In this document: piece after piece, positions 24,278 to 33,390 of the stretch
How the letters are laid out: the number at the start of each line of letters is the position of its first letter
How positions within the stretch are numbered: the stretch's first letter is position 1
DNA from: a virus
Strand: one strand, 5' to 3'
DNA length: 64,000 nt
IMG/VR virus record: IMGVR_UViG_3300028829_002760
Location: 45,935-109,934 of that record
Position numbers and translations under genes: made by a program
Notes under the pieces: model-generated
Seen by the model: only the letters and a program-made list of their open reading frames with translations
Database searches by the model: none
What the model was told of the DNA's origin: nothing

Positions 24278-25531
24278 ATGCCAAGAAAAATTGAAAATAC
24301 AACAAAAGCACACTTAATTAGTGTGCCATTACCACAACATGGTGCTACTTATACTGTAATTAGTCATCAATTTGTTATGGATTATGCAGTTCAGCAGCTA
24401 CAAACTGCTGGATTTACTATTTCAGATGCACAGTACAGATGTACTGCTGATGGACAGATTGCTCAAGGTATCTATAGATTAAGTTATAATCAAGATCCTG
24501 AGTTATCAATGATGTTTGCTTGGACAAACAGTTATAACAAACAAGTAAAATTTAAGTGTGTAGTTGGTGCTTATATAAATAACACAGGATCCGTGATGGT
24601 ATCAGGTGATATTGGTAATTGGGTTAGAAAACATACAGGTACTGCAGACACTGAAACTAAAGATACTATAGATGATTATATTACTAATGCACATATGTAT
24701 TATAATCAATTATTATCTGATAAAAAAGTTATGGAATCAATAGATCTTAATAGGAGAAAACAATCTCAATTATTAGGTGTGTTGTTTGCTGAATATGAAA
24801 TCCTTACTACAGAACAAGCAAGTATGGTTAGAGACCAAATGAAAAAACCTTTACATGTATTTGCAAGCTCTGATAGTTTATGGGCATTTTATAATTATGT
24901 AACCGTAGCTCTTCAGAAATCTCATCCTAGAACTTGGATGGAAGATCAAAGAATTCTACATTTCTTTATATCTACAATTGGAAAATTTGAAACAATAGCA
25001 CAGCCTCAAGTTTCACAACCTGTAACGACTCCTGTTATTGAAAATAATACAAATGAAGACACTGAAGAATTTGTAGACCCAAATCAAACATCAATTTTAG
25101 ATCAGATTGATTCAGTAGATGTAGAAGAAGCTGACGAAGAAGTTGGTGAACTTATAGTTACTGGAGATGCTGTACTTGATACAGAAGAAAATGTAGTTGA
25201 TCTTGATGCTGAAGAAGATGTTACATCTGATAACGATGATAATTGGGATTTAGAAAACCCCGTATATGATGAAGATCAGATTGCAGAACGTATCAGAGAA
25301 GATAAAGCAAGAGAACAAGAAGCTACAGAAGTTGTTGTTGAAGAAGCAACAGCAGAAGCTGATTTTAATGCTGATGTTGAAATGCAAGAGATAAAAACTG
25401 AAGAGGTTATTAAAGAAAAAATAACTGAAGATGAAGTTATAGATGAAAAATTTGCAATAAAAGATGATTTTAGTCTAGACTTCAATGAAGAAACTGATAG
25501 TGATCAGGATAACGTACCTGATTTCTTTTAG
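24278..25531 (+). CDS. DUF932-like protein with long acidic tail
   Basis: A 417-residue protein. Residues 1-245 form a globular part (MPRKIENTTKAHLISVPLPQ, QYRCTADGQIAQGIYRL, FKCVVGAYINNTGSVM) that resembles the DUF932 phage/plasmid family of unknown function; this is a tentative match. Residues 250-417 are extremely rich in Glu and Asp and end DQDNVPDFF. VIENNTNEDT at 253-262 is identical to the tail of the protein at 18962. The terminal PDFF resembles the last residues of SSBs, which recruit partners. It follows the DNA polymerase by 1 base. Confidence 0.6.
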   Translation: MPRKIENTTKAHLISVPLPQHGATYTVISHQFVMDYAVQQLQTAGFTISDAQYRCTADGQIAQGIYRLSYNQDPELSMMFAWTNSYNKQVKFKCVVGAYINNTGSVMVSGDIGNWVRKHTGTADTETKDTIDDYITNAHMYYNQLLSDKKVMESIDLNRRKQSQLLGVLFAEYEILTTEQASMVRDQMKKPLHVFASSDSLWAFYNYVTVALQKSHPRTWMEDQRILHFFISTIGKFETIAQPQVSQPVTTPVIENNTNEDTEEFVDPNQTSILDQIDSVDVEEADEEVGELIVTGDAVLDTEENVVDLDAEEDVTSDNDDNWDLENPVYDEDQIAERIREDKAREQEATEVVVEEATAEADFNADVEMQEIKTEEVIKEKITEDEVIDEKFAIKDDFSLDFNEETDSDQDNVPDFF

Positions 25532-25549
25532 TGTGTAAATTAATGTTTC

Positions 25550-25582
25550 AAAGGGAGCCCTAACGGGTTCCCTTTTTTTTTT
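25550..25582. terminator. Terminator between the two convergent gene blocks
   Basis: Stem AAAGGGAGCCC (25550-25560) and GGGTTCCCTTT (25565-25575), 4-base loop, one G-T pair, then a run of Ts to 25582. It terminates the rightward block and, read leftward, lies just after the last leftward gene (its stop is at 25582-25584), with an A-run ahead, so it may stop both transcripts. Confidence 0.85.
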
Positions 25583-25728
25583 CAGTCCCAATTAAACTGT
25601 ATACTTATTATTGTAAAGAATAATTCAAAAGTATGATAATTTTCTTCATCGTCAGGTTCTAAGTAACTCCAACCTAATAAACATCTTGAATGAGGCCATG
25701 TAATATGTATACGTATGTCATATCCCAT
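25582..25728 (-). CDS. Small hypothetical protein at the end of the late operon
   Basis: A 48-residue protein on the leftward strand, MGYDIRIHITWPHSRCLLGW then SYLEPDDEENYHTFELFFTI and a C-terminal FNWD. Its ATG overlaps the stop of the 2553-residue giant as TAATG, so it is coupled to it. Small proteins of the pattern 'W..CLLGWsYfeP...yHTfeL' exist in Bacteroidota phages as far as I recall. Amphipathic/aromatic; could be a late accessory protein. No function assigned. Confidence 0.6.
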   Translation of the reverse strand: MGYDIRIHITWPHSRCLLGWSYLEPDDEENYHTFELFFTIISIQFNWD

Positions 25729-28700
25729 TATTGTCCTAATCTAGTTTGTGATTTTATCATATTTTTTATAGTATATTCTGGATCTTCAGAAGAACCTGTA
25801 CGTCCAAATACTTTACGGAACTTAGCCCATATTTTAAGGTCTCCTTTTTCTTTCCAACTCATTGTACCTACATCTCTCTTGTATCTATCCATCTCAGAAA
25901 AAGTTACAAAGTCTAAAACGTCCCCCATTATATCTGCATAAAGAACTATTGTATTATACCAAGCACTAGTTGTTTGTGTTATCATTTTAGTATAATCATC
26001 CATACCCAGGTTAAGACCTTTTATAGATGGTAGTGGAACAAATGCAGATGACTCAGCTTGAGCACCCAGTATTAGTAAAAGCATATGGTTAGATAAAAAT
26101 CCATAAGTATTAAATGTATCTTGTCCATATGCACCTGATCTCTTTTTAATTTTATCCCATTTATCATCATCTTCTGGATCAAATCCAAATAACATTAAAG
26201 CAAGTAAACTTAATCCTATTACTGCCATTCCTTCCCCAGCCATTTTTCTTAGTGATACTTTTTCTTCTGTAGATAAGTAAGCTGCATTTCTACCTGCAGA
26301 TTTTATTGTTTTAACTAAGGCCTGAAATGCTGTAACATAAAAACCTTTACCATATGATGTAGTTGCCCAATCATATCGTTCCCCTCCACGAGTCCATGTT
26401 GCAGTTTTAGAATCAAATCCAAATCTATTCATAAACATTGGAGTAAACCATTTTCTCATAAAGAAAAACATTTTATAAAGTAGTAACTTATTACCTTCAG
26501 CTTGTCCTATTGCATCATATGTACCAAATAGTTTACGTGATGTACCTTGAATTCTATTTTTTAATCCAAGAAATTTTTCTGACTTAGCAATAATTATTTC
26601 TTGACCATCTTCTAACTGTACAGCAGTTTTAATTCTATTTTTAGCTTTAAGTTCTTCTACAGGTATGTAATACTTTTTAGCTATCTCTTCTAAAGTTTCC
26701 CCTCTTTGATACTCATGAAATACTGGAAGATTACTCCACCCAGGATGTATCCCAGACTTTAATCTAATAATACCTTCCGCATCTTTTTCCCAAGCATCTA
26801 TATATCTCATTGTTTTTTTAGTACCATCAGTAAGAAGTTGATCTATTTTTTGACCAAACATAAAGGCCCCAAATAGAGAAACAGACACTTGCATCTCACC
26901 AAATTTTCTGTGCATATACATCCACTCCCCATTAGCTAGATCTTTTATTAATGATCTTTCTATTTCTTTACCAAACTGATCTTTAGATTTAAATACAGGA
27001 TCAAAAAATTGAATTAATTGAGTAGAGATGGCCCCTGGTCCAGTTTGATAAATTCCTTTAGTAGTCCACTCTAACATGGATTTTTCTGCCCAAGGTCTTG
27101 CAAGTGCAAAATCTTTAAGTGTAATAAATTCAGCTCCTAAACCTTCAATAAGAACTTGAACATATGCTCCATACTTGTTTTTTAAATCCGATGGGATATT
27201 AACCGCGAGAGATCCCATTGCAGATAAACCTTGCAAAGTTCCCATCATTTTACCAAACACAGGATGAGTTTCTTCAATACCTTCTACCAATCTACCAAAG
27301 TATTCTCTTTCTATTAAAGATTTAACTTGACCTAATCTATTGTTAGTAGAAAATTTCTTTTTAGCTTTTTGCAGCTGTCCTTTTAAGTTAAAGATACCTT
27401 TATCAAATTTTTCTAATTCTTTAGGAGCATTAGCTGGATCTTCTAATGTATCTAAGATAGAGTTAACAAGAGGTAAGCTTTCTAATAATTTAGATTGTGT
27501 TTGTACAGACAATGCATATCTAAATAATCCACTGAATGTATCTGCATCAGTAATTTCTTGATCTATATTATATATACCTGAAACAGGAACATAAGTAATT
27601 TGATTACCATCAAGATTAGTATTTACTAAGTTATTTTTAGCATCATAATTAAAATCTAATTCAGCATCCACTTTTGTTTTTACAAAAGATTGTCTAACCC
27701 ATTCTTTTACATTTCTACCAAGCTCTCCAAATCTTTTACCATAAGTTCCTTTTTGCATAGCTTGCCAAATATCACCTCTTTTTAAAGCATATCTAGGCAT
27801 ATCTAAGTAAAGCTTACTATAATTACTTACACCTTCTTGATTAGCTAAATGATATTCTGTAATAGCATCAATTAATTTATATTCAGCGTTGTTAGCTGAT
27901 TTCATCTGGAAGTATTTTTCATTTATAAACCTTCCATCTTTAGCACTATACTTTTGACCTGGTTGATATAATCTAGGTAACCATTGATTTTTATTATCTA
28001 TATACTTACCTACATAATCTGCTTTTTTAGCACCAAATGGTATAGTTCTGTATTCATCTTTAACTTCATTTCTTGAATGTCTAATACCAGGAGCTCCTTT
28101 TAATAAAATTGGCTCACCTGTATTTTTATCAATGATTTCAGTAAACTTAATGTATTTTTCATCAGTTGGTGATGATACGTTATTTGCAGAGGTTCTTTTA
28201 AAATAACTTTCATATGCTTTAGTTTCTCTATTATACTTTTGTATTGTATAATGATTTATTTCAAACCACTCTCTAAGCTTTTGATCTTCTTCTAATAGTT
28301 CTTGAAACTCATCTCCATTAACTACATCTTCAACTTCATCTTCTGATACTTCTTCTATATCTAATCTTGATAAATTATAGTTTAATGCTTCCATGTAATA
28401 TATAGTAGGAAGTTTCTCAGTCATTGATCCTAACTCAGCTATAATTTGATTCATTCTAGTAACATCCTGTCCAGATATACCAGTCTCTTCTACTTTATCA
28501 AGTAAATAAAAATATCTTTCTGCTTCAGGACTTCCACTTTCCAATGCACCGTCCGTGGCTTTTTGTGATAATCTATTAAACTCATCTGCATCATCTCTAG
28601 TTAATCCAGTTCTACTATCTATATTTGCTCTATAATCAGATATTTCTTGTTCTAGATCTCTAACTCTTTCAAGTCTATCATTACCCATATCAGAACTGTT

Positions 28701-31700
28701 TGGTTCTCCAGCTTGATCTTTATAAGTAAAAACTAAGTCTCCAATTATTTTATAAGCACCTGCTACATCAAACTGATTTCTACCAGTTTCTTGTATTCTT
28801 TCTTGTATTTCTCTAAGCTCAGTGAGAAGATCATTTTTCATTTCCCAATACTCAGGATCAATATCCATTCTTAGGTTTTGTCTTTCCCACATTTTCATTT
28901 CACGTTTATACTCTTTATCACCTGGAAGTATGTCTTTAGTAGCTAATAGATCTACAAATTCATTGTATGCACTTTGTAGCATTCCTTCCATAGGTCTCCG
29001 CTCATAAAATTCTTTTGTAGCTTCTCTGTGTTCTTGAAGTACATTTGCAATACTTAAATCATATATACCTTTAGCTTCATCATCTACTTTAGGTGTGCCA
29101 TCTTCATATGTTAATGCAAATAATTGTTGGTACTCTCTAAATGCTGCTTTTATAGTTGAGTATTCTTGAAACCTTTCTAACTCATTTTCCATTGAGTTTA
29201 CAAGGTTGTTATATGCAGCTAGTTTTTGTTTTCTTACATAGTATGCTAATTTACCTGCTTTAGATTGTTTAAATATATCATCTTTTTCATAAAACTCTGG
29301 AACAAAATCTTGCCACATATAATCTTTTTTAAATGTGTCAAATTCAAATTGTGCATCAGCAATTTTATTTACATCTTCACTCTTTTTAGCTTCTTCTAAA
29401 TTATATTCTAATAGATCGTAATGATATCTATAATCTTTAAAAGCCCCGTGATAAGACCATATTTTTTTTTCAATAGGTTTACCTTCTTTATCTACCCAAA
29501 ATACTGTATCTAAAAACCCTAACTTTTCCCTCATAGCAGGAGAATTTAATTTGGAAAATCCTACAGCAGGTAGTAGTTTTTCAAGTTTTTTTCTAAATTT
29601 TAGAGACTTTTCCCAAACAATATTTTCTACCTGTGACTTTTCATTCTCTATAAACATAGATAATGGGCCCACAACTACATCATTAGAAGAACTATAACTT
29701 TCTAACCATCTATTAAACCAAGTTATATCATGTGCTCCTCCAGTAAGTGCTTCAGTTATTTTATCTTTATCTATAACAATATCTTTGTATTCTTGTAAAA
29801 AACCTTTTAGTATATCTTTAGGAACTCCTTTTTCAATTAATGCGTCTATATCAGAATCTTCAATTGTATTTGTAGTTACTTTATAATAAAGATCATTTAC
29901 AGCATTTTCTAATTCAACAGGGTTTAATGCTCTTTTTAAAGCTGTACCAAGATTTTCTCTAAGTCTTTTTTCAACATACTCAGACATGTATCCTGTAATC
30001 TCTACATAAAACTGTACGTTGTTAGTTTTTAATAAGTTTGCAATATTAGTATTTACCCTAGTTATATTTTGTACAATTTCATTTAGATTGTTATAAAATG
30101 GATTTGATGAATCTATTATCTTTCCATCTATACTCAATGCTTCATTTATCTCTTCAACCATCTTTAACCAGGCTTTAGAGTTCTGCTTGTACAACATTAA
30201 TAAAGCTATAGTACTTCTATTATTAATGTTAGACTTATTTATCTTATTAATGTTGGACAGCATATTTTTTAACATGCTGTTTGTAGTGTCTAAAGTATTT
30301 ACTAATGCAGTTGCTCGTTGAAGATCTGCATCTAAAGATTCTTTTACGGCATCCAGTGCATTTTGAATTTTTTCATTTTCATCAAACTCCTCTACATCCG
30401 TGTTAAGGTAATCTTTTAATGTGCTAGTTACTTCTCTTAAGTATCTAGTAGTTCCTTTTTGAAATAATGTTTCTTTTAACATTGTTCTAGAAACCTTATC
30501 TCCTTTAAAATTTTCAGCCTCAGTTAAAACTCGTTTAGTGGTCTCATAAATCTGATCTATCATTTTTTGCATAGATTCTTTATCAGAGAACTTATCTAAT
30601 TCTTTAGCTCTAGCAAGTACATCTCTACCGAACATCACAAGATCTTCCTCTTTTAAGTTATTGGGAATATCTATATCTATTTCTTTTTCAAGGAGCATTT
30701 CAGATAAATCCTCTATTGAAGTATCCACATCTAGTTTAGAAATTTTTACTTTACTACCAAAAACTTTTCTAAGTATTTGCTTGATTGCGTTCAGTAATCT
30801 ATTAATAAAACTATCAAATCCCTCTGTGTTGATTTGATCGTTCATCTTATTGATTGCTTTTAATTGTAGTGCGTATGCTAATACTTCCTCCTTAAATAGA
30901 TCAGTATTTTGATCTAGTTCAGGGTATTGAGATTCTACATAAAATTTTATACCTTGACCCTCCTCAGTTGAGATAGCTTCTTTATAAAGTTTTTGGAATA
31001 AGATATTGTTCTTCATTCTTAATCCTTGAAGCAGCGGGTGTGAAAACTCATGTAATACTGTTCTAGGAGTTATGTTTTCTCCTACTAGATATACAGTACC
31101 TGCGTAATAGAAACCAGGTTCACCGTTATATTTGACCTGTCTGTTTTGTAATATCTTTGAGGCTTCTTCCTTAGTTATATTTTCGTATCTTACATCTAAA
31201 CCTACCGATAACCTTTGTGCAAGCATTTCAGCTAGTTGTTTTGATCTTTGATTTTGCAATTGTTCTACATTTAGTGATACAAAATCTACCCCATAAATAG
31301 CAGTATCTGTAACTTCTTTTGTAGTTTCTTTAGATTTAACTTTTTGATTAGCCGATATATCACCTTTTTTAATTTTAGCTAAAGTTTCATTAGCTTCTTT
31401 TAAAGCTTCTTCTTTAGATAGTCCAAGGTCATTTTGAAAACTCATTGTAGCCTGAATAACATCTTCTAATTGTTCTAATGCATTAGAATAATTATTTATA
31501 TTAAATAACCTTCTTATAAAGTCTAATAGTTCTTCAAATAAATTAGAAAACTCTTTTTTATTCATTGGAGGAACTTGTCTTAATAGCTCCTGAAACTCTG
31601 GATTTGTTAATGCTTCTGCAAATAATTCATCTGTATTTGTAAACCCATAAGGCATTGAAAACTGATATGCACCCATTAAAGATTTATCTTGCAATATTAT

Positions 31701-33389
31701 TACTTGATCTTTTAAGTACTTTAAAAACTTATCATAAGGATTTCTATCTGCTCCCTGCAATTTTTCCCTTCTTGTTTTATTAGGTAGTGCATCAAATTCT
31801 TTTTTCTTAAGTGTATCAACTCTATAGGATTCTGCTGCAATTGCAATTGTACTTAGTGAATGAACAATTTCATGCATTACTAATCTTTCTGGATCTACTC
31901 TAAATCTTTCACTATTATGATGTAGGTTTATATATTGTCCTGTAATATAACTAGCTTCAACATCAGCTATAAATGTATATTTATCATTTAATCTTTTAAC
32001 TTTAGCATTATAATATGCTGCAGTACCTTTCTTTTCTTCTGAAAATAAATGTAATACGTTTATAGGAATATTATTTTTTTCAGCAAATGGAATTAATTTT
32101 TTAGCTAAATCTTTATATTCACTATCAGGGTTATTAGCTATGTTTTGTAATATAGTTACAGTATCTGAAGTAGCAGGAATATGTAGGGATGAGTCATAAT
32201 CTGGAAATATTTTTTTAATCTTTTCTTTAGCCTCAATAGGAAGTACATCTTTTTTGCTAAACTCTATTTCTTGATTCATCCATGTTGAAGCCTGAAACAA
32301 CTTCCTCATTAAAATAGCCTTCTCTATATTAGGATTTTGTTGTAACTCTCTATTTTTAAATTCTAAAATTCTTGTTACCTGATTGTCAATTCTATCATTG
32401 ACTAATTGTTTCCAGTTAGGTATAATTTTTATAAAATTAGATAAGGTTTCAAGTTTTTTAGTTTTAGATTTTATAGCATTGCTATAAGTAAAAACTTTAT
32501 TTTTTGTAAATTTAATATTAGATTTTATTTTTTTTACAGCATTTCTACCTAAAAAAGCAATTGCTTGAGCATCACTTTTGAATTTATTTTCTTCATATAA
32601 AGATTTAAAATATTTTTTAATTGTAGCTTGATTCTTTTTTGAATAACTAGATATCTTACTTTTGTCTTTATATTTAATAAAACCATTTATAACATTTAAT
32701 TCTAATTCAAGTTCTTCAACTGCTTTTTTAGTATTATCTATTGCTTCTTTTAGATAATAATCATTTGATTTTATATCTTTTAATGCTTCTTTTATAGCAT
32801 TTGGAATTTCAGTAGATTTATTAAAAGCTTCTAGTCTTTCAGTAAGAGAAGACTTTCTATCTAATTGTTGAAGTTTTGTTTGTCTTAAAACTTCTCGACC
32901 AAATATATTTTCAAGTAAATTTTCTACTATAGTAGACATAACATAAGCGTCATCGTTATACCAAATATCTCTTTTAATACCTTTTCTATTTCTCATGTAA
33001 TAAGGTCTTTCTTTTAAAGAAAGCTTATTCATTATCATATTTGATACATCTTCTACTTCATCAAAAGACATTATAGATCTAACATCTTCTTCAGACATAA
33101 ACTTAATTCCAGGTGCAATTTTTTGAGATACATTTATAGAATTAAACTGAACTGAATTAAAATTATCCTGAAAAATTTCAAAAAGAGCTTCATTGGGAAC
33201 TGCTTCTGATAATCTTAAATTAAATAGTTTTTCACCAAGTGGTCTTAAACCATACTTTATCTCTGCTAAAGATGTCATCTTATCATTTAGATCATCAAAT
33301 AGCTTTTCATCGACTACTTTATTAACTTCATCAATAGCTCCTTGCTTTTGTAGATAGTTTACTGAATTTATTTGTACTTCACAGGCCAT
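25728..33389 (-). CDS. Giant virion protein with two zincins, LysM and membrane segment
   Basis: A 2553-residue protein. Two zincin-like motifs: HEIVH at 506-510 with a probable third ligand Glu588 (DELFAEAL), and HEFSH at 780-784 with Glu835 (EVLAYAL); each is followed by a basic amphipathic helix. A long helical middle follows. Near the C-terminus is a LysM-like peptidoglycan-binding segment at 2227-2270 (GETLEEIAKKYYIPVEELK), then a hydrophobic segment at about 2380-2397 (MAVIGLSLLALMLFGF). Start MAC, 1 base after the upstream stop. In crAss-like phages such giants are packaged cargo that leaves with the DNA. Likely roles are wall contact, proteolysis and transcription support. Confidence 0.75.
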   Translation of the reverse strand: MACEVQINSVNYLQKQGAIDEVNKVVDEKLFDDLNDKMTSLAEIKYGLRPLGEKLFNLRLSEAVPNEALFEIFQDNFNSVQFNSINVSQKIAPGIKFMSEEDVRSIMSFDEVEDVSNMIMNKLSLKERPYYMRNRKGIKRDIWYNDDAYVMSTIVENLLENIFGREVLRQTKLQQLDRKSSLTERLEAFNKSTEIPNAIKEALKDIKSNDYYLKEAIDNTKKAVEELELELNVINGFIKYKDKSKISSYSKKNQATIKKYFKSLYEENKFKSDAQAIAFLGRNAVKKIKSNIKFTKNKVFTYSNAIKSKTKKLETLSNFIKIIPNWKQLVNDRIDNQVTRILEFKNRELQQNPNIEKAILMRKLFQASTWMNQEIEFSKKDVLPIEAKEKIKKIFPDYDSSLHIPATSDTVTILQNIANNPDSEYKDLAKKLIPFAEKNNIPINVLHLFSEEKKGTAAYYNAKVKRLNDKYTFIADVEASYITGQYINLHHNSERFRVDPERLVMHEIVHSLSTIAIAAESYRVDTLKKKEFDALPNKTRREKLQGADRNPYDKFLKYLKDQVIILQDKSLMGAYQFSMPYGFTNTDELFAEALTNPEFQELLRQVPPMNKKEFSNLFEELLDFIRRLFNINNYSNALEQLEDVIQATMSFQNDLGLSKEEALKEANETLAKIKKGDISANQKVKSKETTKEVTDTAIYGVDFVSLNVEQLQNQRSKQLAEMLAQRLSVGLDVRYENITKEEASKILQNRQVKYNGEPGFYYAGTVYLVGENITPRTVLHEFSHPLLQGLRMKNNILFQKLYKEAISTEEGQGIKFYVESQYPELDQNTDLFKEEVLAYALQLKAINKMNDQINTEGFDSFINRLLNAIKQILRKVFGSKVKISKLDVDTSIEDLSEMLLEKEIDIDIPNNLKEEDLVMFGRDVLARAKELDKFSDKESMQKMIDQIYETTKRVLTEAENFKGDKVSRTMLKETLFQKGTTRYLREVTSTLKDYLNTDVEEFDENEKIQNALDAVKESLDADLQRATALVNTLDTTNSMLKNMLSNINKINKSNINNRSTIALLMLYKQNSKAWLKMVEEINEALSIDGKIIDSSNPFYNNLNEIVQNITRVNTNIANLLKTNNVQFYVEITGYMSEYVEKRLRENLGTALKRALNPVELENAVNDLYYKVTTNTIEDSDIDALIEKGVPKDILKGFLQEYKDIVIDKDKITEALTGGAHDITWFNRWLESYSSSNDVVVGPLSMFIENEKSQVENIVWEKSLKFRKKLEKLLPAVGFSKLNSPAMREKLGFLDTVFWVDKEGKPIEKKIWSYHGAFKDYRYHYDLLEYNLEEAKKSEDVNKIADAQFEFDTFKKDYMWQDFVPEFYEKDDIFKQSKAGKLAYYVRKQKLAAYNNLVNSMENELERFQEYSTIKAAFREYQQLFALTYEDGTPKVDDEAKGIYDLSIANVLQEHREATKEFYERRPMEGMLQSAYNEFVDLLATKDILPGDKEYKREMKMWERQNLRMDIDPEYWEMKNDLLTELREIQERIQETGRNQFDVAGAYKIIGDLVFTYKDQAGEPNSSDMGNDRLERVRDLEQEISDYRANIDSRTGLTRDDADEFNRLSQKATDGALESGSPEAERYFYLLDKVEETGISGQDVTRMNQIIAELGSMTEKLPTIYYMEALNYNLSRLDIEEVSEDEVEDVVNGDEFQELLEEDQKLREWFEINHYTIQKYNRETKAYESYFKRTSANNVSSPTDEKYIKFTEIIDKNTGEPILLKGAPGIRHSRNEVKDEYRTIPFGAKKADYVGKYIDNKNQWLPRLYQPGQKYSAKDGRFINEKYFQMKSANNAEYKLIDAITEYHLANQEGVSNYSKLYLDMPRYALKRGDIWQAMQKGTYGKRFGELGRNVKEWVRQSFVKTKVDAELDFNYDAKNNLVNTNLDGNQITYVPVSGIYNIDQEITDADTFSGLFRYALSVQTQSKLLESLPLVNSILDTLEDPANAPKELEKFDKGIFNLKGQLQKAKKKFSTNNRLGQVKSLIEREYFGRLVEGIEETHPVFGKMMGTLQGLSAMGSLAVNIPSDLKNKYGAYVQVLIEGLGAEFITLKDFALARPWAEKSMLEWTTKGIYQTGPGAISTQLIQFFDPVFKSKDQFGKEIERSLIKDLANGEWMYMHRKFGEMQVSVSLFGAFMFGQKIDQLLTDGTKKTMRYIDAWEKDAEGIIRLKSGIHPGWSNLPVFHEYQRGETLEEIAKKYYIPVEELKAKNRIKTAVQLEDGQEIIIAKSEKFLGLKNRIQGTSRKLFGTYDAIGQAEGNKLLLYKMFFFMRKWFTPMFMNRFGFDSKTATWTRGGERYDWATTSYGKGFYVTAFQALVKTIKSAGRNAAYLSTEEKVSLRKMAGEGMAVIGLSLLALMLFGFDPEDDDKWDKIKKRSGAYGQDTFNTYGFLSNHMLLLILGAQAESSAFVPLPSIKGLNLGMDDYTKMITQTTSAWYNTIVLYADIMGDVLDFVTFSEMDRYKRDVGTMSWKEKGDLKIWAKFRKVFGRTGSSEDPEYTIKNMIKSQTRLGQ

Positions 33390-33390
33390 G

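Noticed and set aside
25690-25941. 83-residue rightward frame inside the end of the 2553-residue gene
   Set aside because: It is antisense to a strongly supported giant gene, hydrophobic and low in complexity. The same applies to the many short rightward frames inside 26-62 kb (for example 28822-29007, 36449-36643, 55159-55347 and 56611-56865).
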